In this document: in pieces, positions 20,668 through 31,639 of the stretch | How the letters are laid out: each line of letters opens with the position of its first letter | Numbering within the stretch: the stretch's first letter is position 1 | Source of the DNA: Euclidia mi | Taxonomy: Eukaryota > Arthropoda > Insecta > Lepidoptera > Erebidae | Direction of reading: 5' to 3' | DNA length: 64,000 bases | Assembly: GCA_944739405.2 (NCBI GenBank) | Contig: OX123205.2 | Coordinates: 38,894,475 to 38,958,474, forward strand | Notes under the pieces: generated by a model | Database searches by the model: none | What the model saw: only the letters and a program-made list of their open reading frames with translations | Told to the model about the DNA's origin: nothing | Program-made: the position numbers and the translations under genes

Positions 20668-22407
20668 TCATTTATTATTTAGGTATTCTGTAACAGAATA
20701 ATAGCATTTTTGGATCAGAAAAAATTTGAGGCGTTTAGTAAATGTTGTTTCAAGCTTTTCTTCTTTAACAAATTTAGGTAATTTATTAAATATCTTAACA
20801 GCCATGTAATATGGGCTCTCGTTGAGCATTTTTGTTTTTGAAGGAGGTAAGTGTAGTCTGTCTTTATGGCGTGTATTTAAATTGTGCATGTCTTTCACTT
20901 TATTAAAGGAGTCACTGTGTCTGAAAACGAATGTACATATATCGAGTATATATATTGATGGTAGTGTTAGGATATTTAGTTTAGTAAAGTAAGGTTTACA
21001 GCTTTGCGTATTGTCTATATGTGCTAGTATTCTGACACATTTCTTTTGAATTATAAATAATTCCTCTACATTTACACTGTTACCCCAAAGCATGACCCCA
21101 TACCTCAGCCAGGAGTATGCATATGCGTAGTATGCCGACAATGCTGTTTGTGTGTCTGTGCTGTGTTTAATTTGAAATAGAGCGTATGTAAATTTAGATA
21201 ATTTGGATTTGATGTGATCTATATGTGTTTTCCAGTTTAAATGTGTGTCTATGTTTATACCCAATAAACTAAAAGTGTTGACCTCTTCTATTAGTGTATT
21301 TTCGTGTGTTATGTGTAGAGAAAGGGGTGTTTTTTTGTGTGACCTGAACTGCATTACTTTTGTTTTGAGTGTGTTTATTTCTAAATTATGTTCTTGGAGC
21401 CATTGTGTAATAGATTGGAGAGTGTTTTGGATCTGACTATTATAGTTTAAGTAGTCGCATTTTATTAAAATCGAGACATCGTCAGCGAAAAGTACTGGTA
21501 GAGATTTTCCCGAGTCTAAGGTTTTTGGCAAGTCATTTATGTATATTAAGAACAATATACATCCTAGAACGCTTCCCTGAGGAATTGAGCATGATAGATG
21601 TATAACTTGAGATCGAGTAGATTTTATTTCTTTTGAGGTTCTATCAAAATGTTCAATTTGTACCATTTGTGTCCTATTATTAAGATATGACTTAAACCAT
21701 GAGTAAGCAGGTCCTCTAACTCCGCAACCGTTTAATTTCATTAAGAGTATGTTGTAGAGTACCTTGTCATAGGCTTTGGTCATGTCAAGCAACAATCCAA
21801 CAACATACTCCTTATCATTTAGGTATTGTAGTGCTCTCTGAATATACTTATAAACCGCTAATGTTGTTGATCTACGTTTTCTAAACCCATTCTGACTATC
21901 GTCTAGTATATTGTATCGTTCTAAAAATGCGTACAGACGGTTGCACATTGCTTTTTCAAAGATTTTTGAAAATGTCGGGAGTAGAGCAATCGGTCTATAA
22001 TTGTTTGGGGTTAGAGTGTCCCCCTTCTTGTGTATGGGTTTAATCAATGAAATTTTAAGTAAATCGGGAAATTTGCCTTCTTGAAAACTTTGATTAATTA
22101 AATGACTCAAGGGAGTGGAAAGTTCCATTGCACATTGTTTTAATAATATAGGTGGTATGTCATCTATGCCGCTGCTATGTTTGTCTTTTGTGGAGTGTAT
22201 AATGTTTATGACTTCTTTTTGGTCGACTGGTCGCAAGTACATAGAACATACTGGTGAGTTTATGACATGTTGTCCAATTGGTTTGTGTGAATCTGTGTGA
22301 TTAGGATTATTACCTACCGTCGCGAAATAGTTGTTAAATATGTTGGCAATAGTTGTCGGGCATTCAATTATGTCATCATTAATTTTTAAAGATATATTAT
22401 CTGGTTT
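20668..22407 (-). pseudogene. LINE reverse transcriptase, about 580 codons, 5'-truncated
   Basis: One uninterrupted frame from the truncation point to a stop. In order: the segment before the RT (NNYFATVGNN), KHSSGIDDIPPILLK, NNYRPIALLPTFSKIFEKAM (fingers), QNGFRKRRSTTLAVY, LLLDMTKAYDKV (motif A, with the first catalytic Asp), CSIPQGSVLGCILFLIYIND (motif B), LPVLFADDVSIL (motif C, FADD), then LNINTHLNWKTHI-type thumb text and YAYSWLRYGVMLWGN. The RT core looks intact. The N-terminal endonuclease is missing, so it cannot be autonomous. Probably the jockey/CR1 group, clade uncertain. Confidence 0.88.
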
Positions 22408-22925
22408 GAACGTTAATTTTTAAAGATATATTATCTGGTTTTCTCCACCTTTTCGTGGTGGGGGAGCTTAGTAACCGTAGCTTGTACACCCGCGGTGAAG
22501 CTAAGAGAGATCCCGGGAGTGGACGCTCCGCGTGGGCTTGGAGGGGGCCTGCGCAGGATGCGTCCAAAGGTGCGGGTGCGAGGGACAGTTCTGTCTGTCC
22601 CTCTGTGTCGGGTGCGGTCGCGGGAGGAGAGGCGTGTCGGTGTTGCGTTGCCGCGCGCCCTATCTCCCGCGACCAAATGGGGGCGCACCATTTGTTGTGT
22701 CGTGGTGGGGCTGCAGAGGAATGGGAGATGGGGTGTTGTCAGGTTGCCGTCCTCCCTATCCTGTGCGGCTGGGTGTTTTGGCGGCGGAGGCCAACACTTT
22801 CATCCGCCGCCAAGGAGGTTGTGGCCTTCGGGCTATCCGCCGGGGTGTCAGGGTAGAATGCTAACGCGACCCCCTGGCGCCCCCAAAATGGCGTTGAAGT
22901 ATAAAAACAAAGGGTCGTCTTTTGC

Positions 22926-23166
22926 CAATCGTGTAAGGAACCTGAGAATGGCAACATACTTGAATAAGGCCTATTTTTAGCGAGGAATGTTATTGGTAAT
23001 TTGAACTTAAACATTTATTAGTGCATCTGGTTAGTTGTCGGATCAGTTTACATACCTATCAAAATCTAAATAATAAATAACTGTAGAATACAAAACAACG
23101 ACTCACAAAACTATGAAAAGTTTATTTTCTAGGTTGACCTACTTATAATTGTTTTTGCGGTCTATC
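22926..23166. other. Gmap intron, unclassified
   Basis: Short AT-rich intronic stretch between two mobile elements. Nothing seen. Confidence 0.4.
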
Positions 23167-23169
23167 TAA

Positions 23170-23741
23170 GGCTAAGAACTCACGGAGCGATTTTCACCCG
23201 CGAACGCCGCGGTTGCGGGCCCGCAGCTTCTTTGGATGCAGATATATATGTAAAAAATTAAAGCACAACTCACGAAGCGTTTTACGCCCGCGGTGTGCGC
23301 GGTTGTTTGCGGTTCCCGCTGCACCGGCGGGCAACTAGAGGAATCGCGCGCAGCCTTGGCGAGTGGTGCCCGCGCGCTCTGCGATCGGTTGGCGGGCGAC
23401 CGTGGTAATTGACTAATAAGAGTAACAAATAATCCATAACGATCTCTTTACTGAATCAGTGGATGCACCCAGAACCTTTTGGGTCTTCTTTTTTTAAATC
23501 TTCTGTGAAGTAAATATAACGCAACAGCTCGTTTCTGGTGTGTGTCCATGGCGGTCTGGAACTCAACTGATCGTTTTACTGCCCGTCTTGCGATCATCGC
23601 CCGCCACGTCTGCGGGCGATGATCGCAGCCGCGATGGCTGCGAAAGCTGCGCAAATAACCGGTCTTGTGAGTTTAGAAATAAAACCGCAGTTCCACCATC
23701 GCGGCGGTCGCGGGTGAAAATCGCTCCGTGAGTTCTTAGCC
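23170..23741. mobile_element. PIF/Harbinger-like MITE, 572 bp
   Basis: Near-perfect inverted ends of about 45 bp (GGCTAAGAACTCACGGAGCG, then ATTTTCACCCGCGA) between TAA (23167-23169) and TAA (23742-23744), a 3-bp target duplication. Just inside the left end a diverged second copy of the terminal motif (AACTCACGAAGCG, 23268) repeats it. The interior is GC-rich with no transposase. It sits in the last Gmap intron, close to exon 6. Confidence 0.8.
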
Positions 23742-23826
23742 TAAGTATTGTAAACAACCAGAAGGCAGAAATAAATATGTCTTTGTCTTACACTTTCGCA
23801 AACCCATAAAAAGCTAGAAAACTTAC

Positions 23827-24053
23827 ATATAGTGGAATTCTTCCTAGAGCTCGGCGTAGTACTCCTACTGGTGGGTTGTCCGAGTGTCATCATGTTCGGC
23901 AACGCCGCCCGCGGTCGGGACTCGTTCTGCAGAAACTTGACAAACTCCGCCGCTAGACTGTCGGTCGTGTTCGCCGCTCGGACGAGGCCTAAACGCTCGC
24001 ACTCTTGCTGGTTGAAGTCCAAGACTGTTGAGAGGACTCTTAGGACTTGGGTC
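23827..24053 (-). CDS. Gmap: Gmap exon 6, GRAB-region second half
   Basis: The acceptor TTATTCCGCAG ends at 24054 and the donor GTAAGT occupies 23826-23821. The first base G completes a Lys codon from the previous exon. The exon encodes TQVLRVLSTVLDFNQQECER, then an AANTTDSLAAEFVKFLQNES segment, then a Ser/Pro-rich linker. In GMAP-210 the GRAB (GRIP-related Arf-binding) region contains a similar helix pair followed by an EVLRLMGSILG-type motif and a FVKFLE.ES motif. The match places this exon at the Arf1-binding end that docks the golgin on cis-Golgi membranes. Two frames downstream of the donor are intronic read-through. Confidence 0.88.
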
Positions 24054-24155
24054 CTGCGGAATAAATGAATAATTCGTTAGGAGTTTGGCTATGAAAAAAT
24101 CACGCTCGTAGCGCGAATCTTGCAGTTTTCATAATTTCATCGTATTCCAGTTAAA

Positions 24156-24370
24156 TTGAGGGTGCATATGGTTCCCACCAAGAACTTAGGGTCCCAAGCC
24201 AACCTCACCTGCAAGTGGTGCACCTGCCGATCAACGGACGAGGCTCTGGCAATAAAAATATCCCACTCACCACCTATTACGTGGGATCAAAACACTGGCG
24301 AAAAGTGGGCGTTTAATATGCCTCTGCCTACCCCTTCGTGGAAACAGGCGTGAGTCTATGTATGTATGTA
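24156..24370 (+). mobile_element. SINE family A-prime, with TATG tail
   Basis: Starts with a non-tRNA head (CAAGTGGTGCACCTGCCGAT) and continues into the family A body and tail (TTACGTGGGATC, CTGCCTACCCCTTCGTGG, CAGGCGTGAG, TATG repeats). It lies in the Gmap intron, antisense to the gene. A minus-strand copy is at 11047-11240. Confidence 0.75.
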
Positions 24371-24681
24371 TGTTGATAAAATATTATTCTTATCATAAAA
24401 GCAAATATCGCGAAAGAACCTACATGTCAAAAATTTACAATACAAATAGTTGCCTTTTTGAACATGTGAGCGGTACCGGCTCAATACCAGATTCGGGTTG
24501 GAGCGACATTATTTTTCGCCGCCTCTTAAGTCACCCAAAAGCTCATCCCGTGCTCGGAGACGGTAATATTGTGGCCAGGTAATAGCGTTCTAATGACCCT
24601 CAACGCCTGGACCGGTTGTCCATAATTTCATTAGTTCGCTATATGGACGATCCACTTTTGCATCTTGTTGTTATTTTTTTT

Positions 24682-24928
24682 ATAGTCTCACGCCTGTATC
24701 CCCGAAGGGGTAGGCAAAGGTGTAATATTACACCCACATTTCGCCATGAAATTATAGGTTCCACGTAATAGGGGGCGAGCCTATTGCCGTTACCGGGCAC
24801 ATCACCAGACTCTGTGCTGCTACTGAGAATTTGAAAAAACCCAGTAACACTTTGCTCGACTCGCAAATCGAACCCAAGGCATCCGATCAGCAGTCGCATA
24901 CGTTATCCACTGGACCACGGAGGCAGTC
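24682..24928 (-). mobile_element. tRNA-derived SINE, family A, full length
   Basis: Complete minus-strand copy, including a slightly decayed B box and A box near 24870-24925. It is in the Gmap intron, in the sense orientation of the gene. Confidence 0.85.
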
Positions 24929-24997
24929 TTGTTGTTATTACATGTTAAAAATAAGAAAACGTATTCTCTCGGCTATGAAATTAAATTAAATACCCAC

Positions 24998-25142
24998 TTG
25001 TTGGTATTATTTCCACCGGCGGTCATCACATAGTTGATGACGAGGTTTTTGACCAGGTTCTTGTCGACTTTGTCCTGTTGGTTCGATATTGCGTTGTAGT
25101 ATCTCTCTTCTGCCGCCGCCACTGATGTTTGGAGAGTTCTCA
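24998..25142 (-). CDS. Gmap: Gmap exon 5, coiled-coil end and GRAB-region first half
   Basis: The acceptor TTTTTCTCTATCTAG ends at 25143. The best donor is GTGGGT at 24997-24992; choosing it leaves AA, which joins G of the next exon as Lys and keeps the frame. The first two bases TG complete a Val codon from exon 4. The product runs RTLQTSVAAAEERYYNAISN and then DKVDKNLVKNLVINYVM. The last motif corresponds to the KVDK..MRNLF segment that opens the GRAB region of GMAP-210. A GTATTT donor five bases further on would break phase. The Arf-binding region is thus split between this exon and exon 6. Confidence 0.85.
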
Positions 25143-27708
25143 CTAGATAGAGAAAAACAAGACAAAATATGTAGCTATAATTTGTAAATGATAGACCATA
25201 AACCATTTTATTACTACGGTAGCATTCAAGTGGAGAGGGTATGGCTGTGGATAGTGATTACGTCAACATATAGCTATTTAGATTTTTCAGATATTCCACA
25301 AGTCGATTTTAATTTGAAAACATATTTCAGATTGAAAATTACATGTATCAATGTTGTGGAAGAGCTTTCTCCTACAATTAGACATCTGCTTATGGAGAGA
25401 GCTATAAATCTACGCGTATGCAATATTTGAACGGACTCAAAACGAAGTATATTAATATCGGAATGGTTGTAGATTTGGACTCCCTGGTTATTAAAAAAAC
25501 AGTGTTTTGTCATTTCGATGTAACACTGTATGCTATGATTTCGTCTTGGAGTCCGGGGCCCGCTTACGAGGAAAACCAGATTTAACTAAATAATGACTTA
25601 ATAAATAAACAAATTGGAACATCAAAATACTATATTCTACTCTTACCATGCAGCTAACATCTTCAAAGGTGGCACGTCGACATGCGCACACGATCTCAAA
25701 GTATTATTCAGTCACTGGGCATGGGGGCGACTGCCGCTCTAACACTCTACAGCTTTTCAAAGCGATATTAGATTTAAAAACTTTTAATTCACTAAAAATG
25801 GATCATTGACCATCATCTTAGCGTTATCCGGTTTGCGATCCAAGACTGTTATACGTCTTGGTGTTCGAAGTCACTTGTACCTGTCATTAAATCATCGATA
25901 TAAATTGTGCGTCAATACTAGCATGGTTTCAAGATGTATCTTAGATTTTCAGGGTGAGCAAGAACCTACCCTTTCAGGGTAGGCAGAAGAAACATCTTTA
26001 CAACGTAATATACGTATCAATTGATTACAGCTACACCTAGCAGTAATACAGACGAGCACTAGGATCTGACAGAATCCCTTTGATAGATCCAAATCAAAGT
26101 TTTAGTGAATTAAAAGCATTATATTTCTTAAACGATATGTCAAGAGTGAGAGCGACCTCCGTCTCCCATTTTTCTATATCCACCAGTACCTGAAGTAATA
26201 CTCAGAGACAATGTGGCAACTACGAAGTCTTCTAATCTCTACTCTTCTATAGCGGAGACATTCAACATGAACAAAAATTCCAATTCTGGACATATCCCTC
26301 GGACACAAGTTAAAAATAATCTTTATGATTCTTTATTGAATGAATTTAAATCTACATGAATGAAATATAGATCGATGCATATGCCCAAAAGAGGTAAAAA
26401 AAAAAACAAAACATCCACAAAAAAACGCTTTAACAAAACAATGTGCTGCAAGACATAAATCAGCTGGTGTTTAAGGCAAATAATGCGATACATTGAGATT
26501 TTTATTATTGTCGCGGCAGTTTTGTCTATCCAACAATAAAATATATTTGTTAATAAGCAAAGATTAATTGATGATGAGATGTAACGACAACAATAACAAA
26601 AATCTCAATAAAACAAAACATAGAACTAGAATATCAAAAGCGCAAAAAATATGGTGAAAACACAGGACGCCACGATGTGAAGCCGTGACCCTCAGTCAAA
26701 CCCCATATGGTAATCTGAGCGTCGCGCGGTCCGCGCCGCCGTCATCTTGACATCTGTCAGAGTGACAGCTGACAGCGGCCGCTGCGTTCGGAAACCTCAC
26801 AGTTACCAAATGAGATTAAACCGAAGGAGGCGGAAGCGCTGGTTCTTGATTGTCGAATGAAAGCTTATGCCTATTTTTATCAATGCACTTACGTGTCTGT
26901 AACCTTATGATAATGATGTTTATCAAAATTCATTCGGATGTAGTTTATGTTATGAATGTTATGATCGGTTGTGTATTAATGAATAATCTAATGATATTAC
27001 TAAGTCTGCATTCATAATCATCGTCTTAGTGATCCCAGTTGCATCCAATAATTTCGCCTTGGAGCCCAGGGTCGACTTAATAGCCTCACCGATAGAATAG
27101 TTTACAGAATATTTAATTACAGATTTAACAAAATATTACCTTTTATTTAATAGTAAATTCGTATATGGCTTTATTTGGTAAATAGCAATACTGCTTATAT
27201 CTCGTTAGCATGAACAAAATTATCCATGTTTTCTTAATTTTCTCTATGCCTGGCGAAAAGTTTAGCCATCTTTCTAACTTAGCTTCAAGTCTTTAAAATA
27301 CTATCAACAAAATAAATAAAGTGCTCTCAACAAACACAAAAAACGACGGCACGAAACATCGACAAACTAATGGAAAATCAAACGAAAACATCGCAACGAC
27401 ATCTAACACTGAACATTTAACTTACATGGGTCTAGATGAGGTATCGTGAGTTCCGACCCTGGCTTCATACCAACTGGTAGCCTGGGCGGAATCACCCCAG
27501 AATTACCAGCTGATATTTAGCCAGGTGACGGTATGGTGGTTATACATCCGACTAGATCTATGGAGCTTAGGAATTGGGTACGTATTGATTTGTAATTCGA
27601 GAATCTTAGCTCATAATAAGTACAATGTATATTCTAAATCAATAAATTACACGTATGGATTATAAAAGACGCACGATTAATAATGTCGATTCGTCGAAAA
27701 CTTTTCAA
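25143..27708 (-). other. Gmap intron, mostly unique AT-rich DNA
   Basis: Contains divergent family C SINE tails on the minus strand at about 25812-25880 and 27018-27105 (GTTATCC/GATCCCAGTTGCATCCA blocks). A GC-rich patch at 26700-26800 includes GACATCTGTCAGAGTGACAG. A short frame at 25188-25430 is not protein-like. I see no exon here. Confidence 0.45.
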
Positions 27709-27785
27709 AATATCATCATCATCATCAGCCTTAAACAGTCCACTGCTGGACTAGGCCTCTCCGTTGAAAGGAGGAATTGGCCTAC

Positions 27786-28705
27786 AAATTCAAATTCAAA
27801 ATCCTTTATTCATTTGGGTCACAATGTGGCGCTTATGAACGTCAAAATAATAAATTTATAAAATAATTACTTATACTCAAATTTAATAGTAGATTAGTAG
27901 CCAAGGGCTGTAAGGTATCAATTGCAGCCCGAGATATTTAGGCGCACGAGCGCAGCGAGGGCGCCTATAGTTCGAGGGTGCAATTGGTGCTTACACCCGA
28001 GCTAACTATTCTGTTTTACATCTCGATTGTGAGGTAAGTAGAAAAAAACCGGCATTACAAGAATAAAACATCGTAAACATCGTCGTAAGTTTTCAAATAT
28101 CTCTCTTTAGAAGTTTCAGGCAAAATATTGTTAATTGCTGCTTCAGCTTCCATTTTCATTGAATCGGGAGTGCAGCTTCACTTAAACAACTCATGTTTTT
28201 TTCCTAATTAGCACGTAATTATAAAACAAACAAAAACAAATAATATTTCAAGTAAAAGTTTTCTATTCCCGCCTTTTTTCATTAAAAAGAATCAAGTAAA
28301 GAACTTTTTAATGTTTTTTTTTTAAGAACGATATTGAGCTTTGCCGATATTTAAAAATTGATGACTATTTACTCACACGAAGACAAGGCTGAATAACAAA
28401 GCGACCTCTTTGGTCATTGGGCTGAATGCATGATGTCTATTGCCAGTATAATGGTTAGATGTACGCGAACTTTTTTAAAGAAAGAAGTGTTTTTTTTTAA
28501 TTACTTACCGCTCTAGGGTAATAATGTAGCTAGAAAAGCTACATTATTACCCTAGAGCGCTAATTAGTCACCTACAAGCCCCATTTGGAGGTAATAAGAA
28601 CCTACTTACCGAACATGAGAGATGTAAAACATTATTACTGTATGCTTCTACATTTACATTTACTGCCACGTTCGCAAAGCAATAGGTAGAACCATGAGAA
28701 AGAAC
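27786..28705. mobile_element. Composite insertion: LINE 3' end plus hairpin-bearing segment
   Basis: The left edge (AAATTCAAATTCAAAATCCT, TTATTCATTTGG) resembles a minus-strand LINE tail with an AATTC repeat. Further right there is GC-rich text near 27925-28010 (GCGCACGAGCGCAGCG) and a perfect 23-bp hairpin at 28509-28559. No open frame survives. I cannot resolve how many events formed this block. Confidence 0.5.
28509..28559. repeat. Perfect 23-bp inverted repeat, 5-base loop
   Basis: Arms 28509-28531 and 28537-28559 are exact complements (CGCTCTAGGGTAATAATGTA, then GCT) around AGAAA. It could be the two ends of a MITE brought together by internal deletion. Confidence 0.85.
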
Positions 28706-28882
28706 GGGCAATAAAACTATACTATACCACGCTGGCCAAACGGGTTGGTATAGGGTTTGTATCAAGTTTTCCTTCTCTTACAGTGCTGTTCTCTGCATAA
28801 TATGCTCCCTCTGTCGGCTCTTACGACACCCATGGGATTAAAGGGGGTGGTGACATTCCGTATTCTTAATCCGTCACCACAC

Positions 28883-30605
28883 GGACAGAATTAAAATATA
28901 AGCCAACCAAAACTTTGCAAAAATTGTGGGTGTCTTCCACAATTTGTTTCTACCTACAATTTGTTGATTCACCCGTGTCCGGGATCTAATCTGCAAAAGC
29001 TGGCTCATTTTGAGATAAATGTATCCGTGAAAGAACAAGTTGGATTAAAGTAGTTTTAAAACAGATTTGTTTTCAAATTTTGGATTCGGTGAAAATCATT
29101 TTCAGTTTTAATTATGTGTCCAACAATTTAAATAAAATATTACTATATTTACTGTTGAAAATATGTTCAAATAACAAATCAATACGCACAAATATATTTA
29201 TACGAAAACAAATTCGATCTAATCTAATTATACAGTATCGAGAAAACATTCTAAAATATTATAATTATCTAAAGATGCATTGAATCTGAGAAAAGGTACA
29301 TTGTTTTGAAATACAATATCTACATCATAATTTTACAATCTCATACTAGCATTCAAAGACGTTTACATACTATACTAGATCACTATTCAGAAATAAAAAT
29401 ACATCACTATTGAATCGCAGATATAAGACATCTGACATGAATAGCACGAACATATTAATATGTTAATAAATACCTTTTTACATTATGTACTGAAAGAACA
29501 ATGGCAGAATTTAGTCTGGGTTTGTTGTGGCGACCTTAAACTTCATATGAACAAAACAAATTGGTTTTCTTTTCTATGATTTTTAATATTTTCAATTTGT
29601 CTCGTTAATGACGGAATATTTTATGATGATAAAAAGCATACCAATTGATTACGAATTAGGTACCTACTTAATTATTTGATTGTTGCCATAGACAGGAATA
29701 GACGTGAGAGCTATTGATCCTTATCGATTATTAAAGAAGTAATCGATACGATCGACCTTGAAAGGGTTGATTTGGTTTAAAATATAATTATTAAAATGCA
29801 GTTATTTAATTTTATAAGCTAATATTTTTGAAGCAAAACAACTTTTAAATCAAATAAAAACGTCACAGCATCGTTTTAATATTGTATCGATTTCACATAA
29901 AATCGATTTAAAATGTGCAGCTCTGCTTTTGTCTTTGGATGTGACAGTTAGATGCTACCATGATGCTACAGAATACTTCTGCGTTTTGATGTCAATCTGA
30001 CATAAATGTCATTTAATAATTCAAACGTACCTACATTGTTCATTCTTAACTAAAAATTAAAACACCGACATCTTTTTTTTTCCAGCTTTCGCGAGTCAAA
30101 ATAGAATCATTTATAGACTCTGTTACTTAAGCAGAATTTTTTGATATATTTTTTATTACTGTGCGCTTCAATTTAATTTCAGACATTTCGATGTATGGAG
30201 ATCTGCCATTGTCCTTTGCTGACAATAAACAGTACTCAACTGTTTGAAGAGTTTGGTATGACTTTATTGTCCACAAGTCCATACCGATTGGATTGAATTT
30301 TGGCACACTGATTAGCCCGTTACAGGGCCCCGTCGAAGAACTCGGTTTAAGTCAATCAGTGCGCCAAACGTCTATCGAATCGAAGAGACACGTAAGGCAG
30401 CTAAATACGTACTAAGCACAACTTTAAATGGTTTAAAAAGTAATTGCTGACGGTGCCTACATAGTGTGCCATGAATTTATATTACCAATATGACAAAAAA
30501 ACAGTAAAATACAACTTTAATCATCCTAAAAATGGCAACAGCGAAAAATATCTGCGATTCAACACAAAAGTTTACCGTCAATTCACAAATTTCTAGCCTC
30601 CTTAC
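28883..30605 (-). other. Gmap intron, AT-rich, nothing recognised
   Basis: No exon, SINE or terminal repeats identified. The short frame at 29080-29283 is AT-driven low complexity. Confidence 0.45.
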
Positions 30606-30809
30606 CTTGTTCTTTCAAATCATTGATTTGAGCTGTCTTCGTTTCAACCTGATCTCCTAGCCTGGTGGCAGCTTGGAGACCGGCTAAAGCTTCTTCCAGC
30701 TTGGTATTTAGCCTTTCTATTTCATCGTGAAGGCCGTGGTTTTGACGTTTCAGATCCTCCATTTTGTTTCTGATTTTCTCTGTAGCGGCGTAAACGTCGC
30801 GTTCTTTGT
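30606..30809 (-). CDS. Gmap: Gmap exon 4, coiled coil
   Basis: The acceptor TACTTTACAG ends at 30810 and the donor GTAAGG lies at 30605-30600. AC completes an Asp codon from exon 3; the last base G starts a Val codon finished in exon 5. It encodes 68 residues such as DKERDVYAATEKIRNKMEDL, EIERLNTKLEEALAGLQAAT and KTAQINDLKEQ, with heptad-spaced Leu/Ile and high Lys/Glu, the last rod segment before the GRAB region. In vertebrate TRIP11 the equivalent segment contains an SASRLTEQ-type motif, here AATRLGDQ. Confidence 0.87.
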
Positions 30810-31129
30810 CTGTAAAGTAATATTTTGGAAACGTTCGAATATCAAGCGTCATTTCTTTTGCTTTATTTTAATAAAATTAATACTGTTATTAAATATACTG
30901 AGAAATACCGTTTTGCTGTAAGAGTTCTCATCATCATCATCATCATTATACTTACTAATCCCGGTTGTTTCCAAGAGATTTGTCTTGAAGTCCGGGTCTT
31001 TCTGGTCTTACCAGTATTGATAAAATCTTTTTCGATACCACAGACCAACTGTTATTTGACCTACCGCCAAAATAAAATAGAGTTGCAATGCAAAGTTTAT
31101 CATAGCTTTTCGTATTAATGTCTTTTATT
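30810..31129 (-). other. Gmap intron start
   Basis: AT-rich intronic DNA with a short CATCATCATC run near 30930 that looks like a SINE tail remnant (family C-type CCCGGTTG text follows). No exon. Confidence 0.4.
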
Positions 31130-31292
31130 CGGTGTCCGTTTATTTGACAAAAAACAAATGAAAAATTTTCATTTGACAAATAACATTTGACAAAATCATA
31201 CTTTATAAATTTATTATTTTACAAACTATTGTTTAATAAACTACTCATTAGACGATATATTTACTATAAAAAAGTTATTATGCGTTCCGTTT

Positions 31293-31452
31293 GACGTCCG
31301 AAGTCCTTTATGAGAGTACATCGATTCTTTCACCTCGCCTGGTCGCTAAATGTCGCTACTTCCGTTTCCTGGATGCACCTACAGCGCCATCTACCGCTTC
31401 CGGTCTGCAACTAAACTACCTCCCAAATACAAGCCGCCATCTTTGTCATTGT
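31293..31452 (+). repeat. Left inverted terminal repeat of the DIRS-like element
   Basis: GACGTCCGAAGTCC at the outer side and GCCATCTTTGTCATTGT at the inner side match the inverted right repeat at 35675-35834 with almost no differences. The low divergence suggests a recent insertion or repair between the arms. Confidence 0.9.
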
Positions 31453-31639
31453 TGCGTCGTTTTTCGAACCGAGCACATGGTCGTTACGAAAAAATCTACA
31501 TTTATTAGATTAATTTTGTCGCAATATTTTATATTATTTTAATTTTATATTATTTTAATTAGTTTTCGAGATTTAAGTAGAAAGTTAATTTAAAACATTA
31601 TTAGTTTATCTTCCGTTACCTGTAACCTCTTTGATAAAA

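Larger units (their letters stand above)
20075..22441 (-). mobile_element. 5'-truncated LINE inside retroposon E
   Basis: TCTC occurs at both junctions with family E. On the minus strand the element ends in a TTTGCAATAAATGATTTG-type 3' UTR and an ATTTG repeat tail (20070-20090). It contains a long reverse transcriptase ORF. The 3' UTR holds an expanded ATT/ATA microsatellite at 20522-20645. It is truncated at the 5' side, where a 34-bp tandem duplication marks the junction (22379-22442). Confidence 0.8.
20036..22925 (+). mobile_element. Retroposon family E, copy 3, split by a LINE, with 16-bp TSD
   Basis: Flanked by AAGGGTCGTCTTTTGC at 20036-20051 and 22910-22925. Its start, CCCCTCCCCCGTGGGATCTC, lies at 20053-20074. 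The continuation TCTCCACC followed by TCGTGGTGGGGG resumes at 22440, after the inserted LINE. From there it tracks copies 1 and 2 through ATCCCGGGAGTGGACGCTCC-type text, but its 3' end (22860-22909) differs and ends ATAAAAAC. It lies in the last Gmap intron, antisense to the gene. Confidence 0.8.
27709..28882 (-). mobile_element. Family B repeat split by a 0.9-kb insertion
   Basis: The tail (CATCATCATC, CAGTCCACTGCTGGACTAGG, AGGAGGAATTGGCCTAC) lies at 27709-27785. The rest (TATACCACGCTGGCCAAACG through the CCGTCACCACACGG end) lies at 28706-28882. The two halves are continuous in copies such as 49741-49986. Confidence 0.8.
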
